From NCBI GenBank assembly GCA_031841125.1, contig CM063108.1:70094344-70158343 (forward strand): a DNA stretch of 64,000 nucleotides, given 5' to 3'. Origin of the DNA: Acanthococcus lagerstroemiae (taxonomy: Eukaryota; Arthropoda; Insecta; Hemiptera; Eriococcidae). This document shows positions 57,113-64,000 of the stretch, piece by piece. The notes under the pieces were generated by a model. The model saw only the letters and a list, made by a program, of their open reading frames with translations, made no database searches and had not been told where the DNA came from. Positions within the stretch are counted from its first letter, which is position 1; every line of letters begins with the position of its first letter. Both the position numbers and the translations under genes were made by a program.

Positions 57113-57820
57113 GTTGTAGCAAAGTAGAAGTATGCATACCTAGGTGTAAACTGGTGTAAACATATAATACTTAATATATTCGGACCAGGGGAAAATTCAA
57201 ATACGCAATTCAAATACGTAGCCTCGAGCTAAATAATATTTACACTCCATACCAATCATATTAGCATCCGGTATCGCGAAATTCTTTCGCACATCGATTG
57301 AAACATTAATTCGAGCACACAAGAAGTCATTAGTAGATCCAGCACCCAGCAGAGGGCAAAGAGGCTATGCCTATCCTTATACGTTATACTGTAAGTACGA
57401 GTATGTATGTATCAAAATGGTACCGCATTCGGCTTGATACAAATTTTCTTGAAATTTGATTCAGCTCATCGACAGTACGTGAAAGATTTAAGTCTCGATC
57501 GGCTTTTATTTTTTACTCGGTTAGTAACGACGACAGTTGGCGTAGGAAATACCAATACCGATACGTGTGTATGTGTATGTATGTATTATTTTTTGGTTGT
57601 AAATTTCCTAGATTGCACGTATCGAAAATGGATTGTTTGCTCAGCTGTCGTTTTTGAATTTTCGGATTGTTACGCAAACGAGGAAAAAAGTCGAAGTATG
57701 CCCTCTGCTACCTAGCCGTACAACGTGTACTACGTAGCGTAGATACATAGACTTAACATGAATTCTCATTGACCTAACTACCTGTCTGTCTACCTATCTA
57801 GCTACCTTCTCAGACTACTG
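57113..57820. other. intergenic, no feature recognised
   Basis: Contains a TATGTATG simple run near 57565. The 102-codon plus-strand ORF has no domain. Confidence 0.4.
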
Positions 57821-57824
57821 ATAA

Positions 57825-58209
57825 CTATATTATGTATCTTCTGCGAGCAAGTAGTTTCCTCGTCTCGTCCTTGTCGTCATCGTCAACTCGTGACGGTTGT
57901 TCTGCATTTTGGAACGCGTTCCGTGTTGGGGGAAAAAACGCGTGTCGGTCGCTGTTGTAAGGTCGCGGTTGACGTGGTTGTCTTCCATAACGACGACGTA
58001 AGTCGTGTTTTCTTTGAAGATAAATTTTTGTCTGATCGAATTCGAGAAACCACTCGCTCGTAACAGCCTCGACCAATTCTGCCGGGCGGTTCCGATTTGA
58101 GTTTCAGAATGTCATTTTTAGCCGAATTGTGACGTAGGCCCATACTAGCTGGTAAGGTATGCTTAAAGGACGGGTAAAATCGTTCGCAATAGTCGCACAC
58201 ATTTTCCAT
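57825..58209 (-). other. CG-rich patch with overlapping ORFs, unassigned
   Basis: Two overlapping minus-strand frames are open: one with MENVCDYCERFYPSFKHTLP, a CX2C pair without clear partners, and one with FLEFDQTKIYLQRKHDLRRR and YGRQPRQPRP. The composition is protein-like and repeat-free. It could be a decayed retroelement gag, an exon or chance. No family is recognised. Confidence 0.25.
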
Positions 58210-58591
58210 TCGTGTTGCGTTCTATGCAATTCATACTCGAACAACGAATGTGTGTGAGCCCTGCGTCCTTTCACTCACCCTTAAACAGTTCATTCTACGT
58301 GGCGTATCCTAATATTTACGTCCTCGTGGAAACGTTATTAGAAGTTCGGTGCGATTCTTACGCGAAAATAAGCGATATTCGAAATTCGAAAAAACGTTCC
58401 GCGGCGATGAAAAAAGAAGCGACTGTTGCCCCTCTAATGACTCGACGCGACGTAGGCGAGTTATCCCGCATCGAATTTGTAAAGCGCGTCACTTTTGAAT
58501 TCCTTCTCCTGCCCTTTAGGTGATTTTTCGTAAAGATTTCAAATAAGTTATTATCCGAGATGGTATGATTATCTTCTGTATAACTGCGCGC

Positions 58592-58742
58592 AGAAGTGGG
58601 GGGGGCTTAAGCCCCCTTATTATGTAGCAACACCGCTCCTCCGCATCATTTTCTTTAGTAGGTAATTTTTCAGTGTTTGGAGGACTATTTAGATGTTGAG
58701 GGGATAAGCCCCCAAGCCCCCCTCCCTTACTTGCGCCTATGG
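58592..58742. mobile_element. hAT-like MITE, 8-bp target duplication
   Basis: 151 bp rich in GGGGGGGCTTAAGCCCCC. CTGCGCGC lies exactly on both sides (58584-58591 and 58743-58750). The right end, read inverted, is CCATAGGCGCAAGTAAGGG; the left end AGAAGTGGGGG looks shortened. Confidence 0.7.
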
Positions 58743-58750
58743 CTGCGCGC

Positions 58751-61149
58751 TGATTCGTAATGCATATTGCATACATCGACAGTCCTAAGCCTGTTACACT
58801 GAGAAGGGAAATGAGAATTATTCGCGAACCCGGGACTCAATTCGGATGTGTACCCCCCGCTACTTCGGGACTCAGTTCGGTTGCGACTATTTTGCCGAAG
58901 ATCTTGTTTACCGATTAATTATCGATATAGTTTCCACTTTCCAGATTGGTAATTTCAGCTCAAAGTACACACTGCGTAAGAATGCGTATGACCGAGTTCC
59001 AGGTAATCCCAATCACAGGAAGCGCGGTGAACGGATGTAAAAGAGGGGTAGGAAACCTAGAAAATTATTTCTGCAAAAGGGAAAAACGATTAATAAACAG
59101 TTTCCTTCATTTTGTTGATTGAACGATCGGATTCGCCGAGAAATGCGATTCCAAAAATTAAAGAGCGTGTTACCTCCTCCACCTCGTGAGACTGCTCTCG
59201 TTTCGAATACCAAAAATAGAAATACCTGTTGATATCGAATAATGAACAGAATGTTTCTTATCGGGCACTTCCGTCGTTAATTTTTTTAATTTATTTAACG
59301 TAATACCATTTTGGTGACTTACTCTAATTGAAGCACTGCTCGTCTTTGGGTCAGGGCTTCGAGATTACAGCGAATAAGATACTATAAAATAAGTGAAAAA
59401 CATGATATATAAATCCTACCTTGTTTGTTTTGTCTTCGATCTTCCTACCTTAAAATTATTAATTTGATAATAACGTTTTAGCGTTGTTTTTGTTGTGTGT
59501 TTTACGCGGAAAATAAATAAAATAAAATTGAAACGAAACTAAACGATATAGATAATATGTCTGTCGAAAATGATTACGAATAGCGAATAGAAGGCATAGA
59601 GGTATGTCTCTTCGATTCGGGGATAGGCATCTATTAGAATGGGCCCCTATTTCGACAGAGCCTCTGTTTGTTTCGTAGCACCTCTTAGAATTGTGCTATA
59701 CCACGAAAGAAAGTGTGTCAAGTTTCAAAGGCATCAAAAAATTCGAACCCGATCCTAAAGGGGTCCAGTTTAACACGCAGTTTACCCGAGGGTTTGGAGT
59801 TATATCAATAAAAATTGAATGCTGCGAGAAGAAAAATTGCTGAACATACAAAGGCTGTATGCATCCCATTAAGATAGGTGAATGGGTCTCCGGCGATTTT
59901 TCCAATTCTTATTTCAGTCTTCAATGAATACTGATGAAAGAGAATTTTTGAATCTGTGACGACATTCCCATCCACCTCAAGGGGGTTGACCTTGAAATAT
60001 GTAATTTTCTTGCTTCGAGCATTATCTTCGGCATTTTTCGATCCGTTGAAGCGAAACTTGGTAAATAGGTGGTAGTCTTGGGTACAAATATCGCAGGATT
60101 CCGTCGAATTTGGTTGTTTTACGAAGTTATTAGTTTTATGGTTTTCGGTTTGTTGCCTACCTACCTGGCTGCCTGCTTGATACCTGTAGTACCTAACTTA
60201 TTAGTTCGATTGTCGCGAATCTAGCGAAGAATATCATCTGTTCAATTTTTGCCATTTGTGACGGGAGATGAACTCGGTTGTAATTGAAAATAATCGTTAT
60301 TTACCCGAAATTCGATAGCATTTCAACTTGGACTCGGCGGTATAATTACTTAGGTATTGTGGAAAGATAATTTCGATGCCTACGCCCGCTGTTTGTTTCG
60401 CCTTGATGCGCCATCGCGTTCGCGTAGAAACAACCGAGAACCGACCCTCTATCAAATAGCGAGATTTTCTGAAATATCTACGGCGGGCGAGTCATTAGTA
60501 CAAATTCTGTCGATTCTCGAACTTGAAGCAAAAGAAAATTTTCCTCTTAATATCTAAGTATCTATCCCTTTCGCTCACTCGTCTAAGAGGAGGTGATGTG
60601 GGACGGGAAATTCTCATCTTTCTCCTATTGGATAGATACACATACCTGACCTACGTCGCTGTGTTCGTGTATGTGTACTTTCGAGCTCTTATTCTTATTA
60701 AAATGTCGTTGGAAAACTAAAATTACATGTACGACGTATTCTTCAGCGTAAGCGACGATTATGTATACCCGAATTGCAGTGCGGAACTACTTACATTTTT
60801 GAGCAGCACGAGGAGAAGACCGACTTCTTTCTTCTCATTTATCAATTGAAAATTGAAATTGGAAAATTGAAAAATGGTGTATTTCGTTGCCAACTGAGCT
60901 AGGCTCGTGTTTAGCAACGGCACTAAATTACATTTTTTTTTCTCTTTTTTTTTTTCTTCCTACAATTTCTTTAGTTAGTGCACTACTTATTCTTTACATT
61001 AATTACACGTATTGCTGTATGCTGCGCTGCTTTTTGTTTCTGTAATTAGTAGTTGTATTAGTAACTGCATTTCGTATCAAAGTTTTGTAAGTTCTGTTGT
61101 TAGTTTTTATTTTTGGTAATGTTACTGTAAATTGTGTGTTCCTCGTCAG
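58751..61149. other. mostly unrecognised; LINE 3' sequence possible at the end
   Basis: Unique-looking, locally CG-rich sequence (58800-60720) with only short ORFs and no domain. 60880-61150 may be the 3' untranslated tail of the LINE that follows on the minus strand, because it is collinear with it and contains long A/T runs. Confidence 0.35.
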
Positions 61150-62895
61150 TCTAGTGTTAGTTTTGCTGTATTTCGTTTAGTAAGTTATGTTTTTTCACGT
61201 ATTTTATTGCATTTATTTCATTTAGTTTTTCTAACGTTAGCGCCTTTGTTTCCTCAAAAAGTTGTGCGGAGCTAAATCTTTTTGGTTTTTTGTAAAGTAT
61301 TTTCAATAATTTTTTTTGGTCAACTGTAACTGGTTTTAAATTAGTTTTATAGGCTGCCCCCAGCTTGAGATTCCGTATTGTATTTTTGATTGAACTATCG
61401 CTGTGTAAAGTATGCGCTTTACTTCTTGAGAGATTATGTTCCTGAATTGAATTGCAATAAAAATAGACGTTAATAGTTTTTTTGCTAAATATTTGCCTTG
61501 TTGTTTCCAATTTAGATTTTTATCTATTATTATCCCTAAATATTTCATAGAGTTGACGGTATTTATTTGCTGGCAATTATTGTTTAATTGAAAACATTTA
61601 TCATTTCTATTACACTGATTTGTATGAACGTTAATATCTACTTCCTCGTTGTTTTTCTCATTTTTTAGTGCAAATGGTACAGATATAGTTTTTGTTTGGT
61701 TCAGTATCAGTTCATTACCATTCAGCCATGTTATTACTTTTCTAATATCTTTTCGGTTTTTCCCCTGGTTTCTTCCCAGCTATCTCCTTTTTCTACGATG
61801 ACGGTGTCATCTGCATATGAAATTATTTCTCCCTCTATGTTAATTTCAGTCAAGTCATTAATGTAAATTAGGAAGAGTAACGGTGACGAGGCAGAACCTT
61901 GTGGCATGCCTCCTTTTAAGTGTGAGGATCTCGCTTTCTGTTTTTTCTATTCTTACTTTTTGTTTCCTATTTTCCAAGTATGAGGTGACCCAACTTAGTA
62001 CTTTGCCCTCACAGCCTGCTCTTTCAATTTTTCCAATTAGTTTTTGATGATTCACTAGATCAAATGCTTTAGAGAGGTCTTGAAAGATCGCTAGACATTT
62101 TTTGTTTTCATCTAAATATGTGGATATTTTGATGTGCAGGTTATAGCTTCTTCTGTTCCCATATTATTCCTGAATCCCAATTGATTGTTTGAAAAGAATT
62201 TGTTTTTTTCCAAAAATTTATTTAGCTGAAACTTTACTGCCTTCTCTAATATTTTTGAGGCTGTTGAAAGTAGTGAAATTGGTCTGTAGTTGTTTACGCC
62301 TTCAGTATCGCCTTCTTTATAAATTGGTCTTAGAATGGCTAATTTTATATTTCCAGGAATTTTCCTGTTTTCAGACTGAGGGAGTTACTAGTTTATTACA
62401 GTTTTCTCTTATTATTTTTGTGGGGATTCTATCTTCTCCTGCTGCTGCGTATGGCTTTAAAGACATTATTATCCTTTTCACATCATCCTCTTGCAGTAAG
62501 CGGAATTCATAGAATTTCCTAGTAATAGATTTTGTGTTATTGTTCCCGTAATTTTCGTTTATATTTTTAAAATAATTCTTTCACCGTATTCGCTATATTT
62601 GTGTAATGTTGATTAAAAAAGTTTGATATTTCAGTTTTGTTGTCATATATTATATTGTTGACTGATATAGTTTCTGGATCTTTATTTTTAGTAGTTTTCT
62701 TGGCGTTAATTTGGGTTATTCTGTTCATAGTTTTCCACATTTCTTTACTATTAAATGGTGTGTTTTTTATCTGTTTTTCGTAGTATTGTACTTTGATTTG
62801 TCTTATCAGAGTTGTCAATGAGTTTCTATATTCCTTCTATTGTTTCTTAAGATTTTCATTGTCATGGTAATATTCTTTTTGTAGGGTGTGCCAAT
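61150..62895 (-). pseudogene. LINE (non-LTR) reverse transcriptase relic
   Basis: Minus-strand blocks in order are: WNTEEVKVNWHTLQKEYY (62895 onward) and KEMWKTMNRITQINAKKTTK, an endonuclease-RT linker; FDLVNHQKLIGKIERAG-like sequence (about 62060), SWVTSYLENRKQKVRI; SYADDTVIV (about 61815), the catalytic YADD box; then MKYLGIIIDKNLNWKQQGKY and RILYTAIVQSKIQYGISSWG, the thumb; and a C-terminus with LFEETKALTLEKLNEINAIK. This order is that of CR1/Jockey-type LINE reverse transcriptases. Stops and frameshifts break it. The endonuclease domain is not in the window or is replaced by the repeats at 62884-63096. Confidence 0.8.
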
Positions 62896-63096
62896 TCACT
62901 TTAACTTCTTCTGTATTCCAGAGCGCTTTCGGCTGTTATGCCATCTTCAGTGGAGTACGTACTCCACTGATGATGGCATAACAGCCGAAAGCGCTCTGGA
63001 ATACAGAAGAAGGAAAAGTGAATTGGCGTACTCCACTGATGATGGCATAATAGTCGAAAGCGCTCTGGAATACAGAAGAAGGAAAAGTGAATTGGC
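62884..63096. repeat. hairpin plus 69-bp tandem repeat at the LINE edge
   Basis: 62887-62957 is the inverse of about 62960-63028 (CCAGAGCGCTTTCGGCTGTT core). The second arm is then repeated directly at about 63028-63096 (unit GTACTCCACTGATGATGGCA followed by a CGAAAGCGCTCTGGAATACAG part). All three copies carry the sequence that, on the minus strand, codes the start of the retained LINE frame. Confidence 0.85.
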
Positions 63097-63161
63097 ACAC
63101 CCTACAAAAGGTCAATATGTTCCTTCAGTTTCTGATGTAATTTATCCCTTTTTTTTGATTT

Positions 63162-63402
63162 CAACTATCATTAAATTGATTAGAAATTCACTTTCAAAGA
63201 AAATTTGTCTTAAATTCGACTGCATCATTACCAAAACATTAAATTATAATAGTTCTACTGACAGAATAATTTTTACTCGGTTTTTTTCCCTACTGAAGAT
63301 AGTAGTGTTTCTATTTGAAAGTACACATGATCACTCATTCATTTTCACCCGCTAACACCCGCGCAGGTAATTTTGCAGCGCACTCTAGTGCAGGTTTAAA
63401 TC
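63162..63402 (-). repeat. dispersed repeat, mate at 3860-4082
   Basis: Reverse-oriented copy ending CACTCTAGTGCAGGTTTAAA. See the mate for shared words. Confidence 0.7.
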
Positions 63403-64000
63403 CCGATAGGTAGGTCTTCTTTTTTCGTTCAAAAACATTAAACATTTCATACAAGGTGGTTTCGTTTTTTAACTCTACCGACAATTTCGTTATTTCGAGT
63501 TACTTTTTCGTGCTTCTATTTTTCGTTTAAACGCCTTTTGCTTTTCGTGCAGTTTAATATTCCCCTTTCTCGTTCGCATACGATCGCTGGGTACTAAGGA
63601 GCGCATTTTTATAAACGGGCAATGAGAAGACAAGATATGCGCGTACAATACGATTCCTGTCTATGAGTATGTGTAATTTCTAAACAATGGTATGATGTAC
63701 GCGATGCGATAAAACTGGTATCATTTCTGGAGAAGGTGTCTCGTGAAAAGTGAGATCTGGATTCAAATTTGTCACTCTTTCGTATTGTATAATCATCTTC
63801 ATTAATGGATATAAATAATGACCATGAAAGCGCCGCGATGACGTCGCTTTATTTAACGCTTCGCGTGATCGCGCTGCCCTCACGATCGGGTCCAGGAAAG
63901 CTAAATATCAAGGTCGTCCCAAGTTCACGAGTTCATCACTCTAGTACATGTAGAAGTTAGATGGTACTCGTAGGTGCTCAGCGCTCACCGAGCAATAGGT
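63403..64000. other. window end, no feature recognised
   Basis: No supported gene or repeat. Confidence 0.4.

Noticed and set aside
1..64000. CRISPR array, bacterial operon, prophage or endosymbiont insertion
   Set aside because: No regular repeat-spacer pattern, no long contiguous prokaryotic genes and no ribosome-binding-site spacing; the sequence is eukaryotic throughout.

Overview
The window looks like a stretch of an insect nuclear genome. It is AT-rich, host genes appear only as short intron-separated exons, and transposable-element (TE) debris dominates. The order is not proven; a sap-feeding hemipteran is only a guess. I see no rRNA gene, functional tRNA gene, CRISPR array or prokaryotic operon structure.

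Host genes are sparse. Two minus-strand exons (11081-11270 and 7732-7875) splice in phase into the N-terminal half of an aquaporin, with the first NPA box; the second half was not found. A plus-strand first coding exon with a clean splice donor lies at 43021-43126. Weaker exon candidates are at 26030-26090, 47295-47449 and 6405-6480, and there is a small ORF at 48214-48354.

From 1 to 13 kb there are small MITEs, an inverted-repeat element with a 9-bp target duplication (4131-5937), an array of near-palindromes (6948-7217) and a tRNA-headed SINE (about 12335-12815). From 14 to 18 kb there are two Mutator-like (MULE) relics; one carries a pogo/Tigger relic and the other a MITE. A third MULE is at 53202-54105. 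Each of the three has terminal inverted repeats made of its own short repeated word, and is bounded by an 8-9 bp duplication.

From 19 to 25 kb there are more MITEs, a decayed hAT transposase (22.4-23.9 kb) and a P-element-like transposase tail (24.2-24.7 kb). From 29.5 to 37.3 kb a Ty1/copia element lies on the minus strand. It is interrupted by a complete Ty3/gypsy element (29880-34523, 206-bp LTRs, GACAT target duplication) and by a tRNA-derived SINE (about 35200-35425). The gypsy gag-pol lies in one reading frame with four in-frame stops. From 38.3 to 41.1 kb a minus-strand gene-like locus joins the end of a THAP domain, a BED-type finger and a hAT transposase N-terminus, with a unit of about 390 bp that carries exons present three times.

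From 43.5 to 53 kb there are two arrays built on a TAGCA/TGCTA-type word, further hAT MITEs with exact 8-bp duplications, and about 2.6 kb of degenerate satellite-like sequence (49.25-51.84 kb). From 55.8 to 57.1 kb a mariner relic with long inverted repeats holds a hAT MITE. From 61.1 to 62.9 kb there is a LINE reverse transcriptase relic (minus strand) whose upstream edge carries a hairpin and a tandem repeat.

All alignments and mismatch counts were made by eye. TE family names rest on protein motifs, terminal repeats and target-site duplications, not on database searches.
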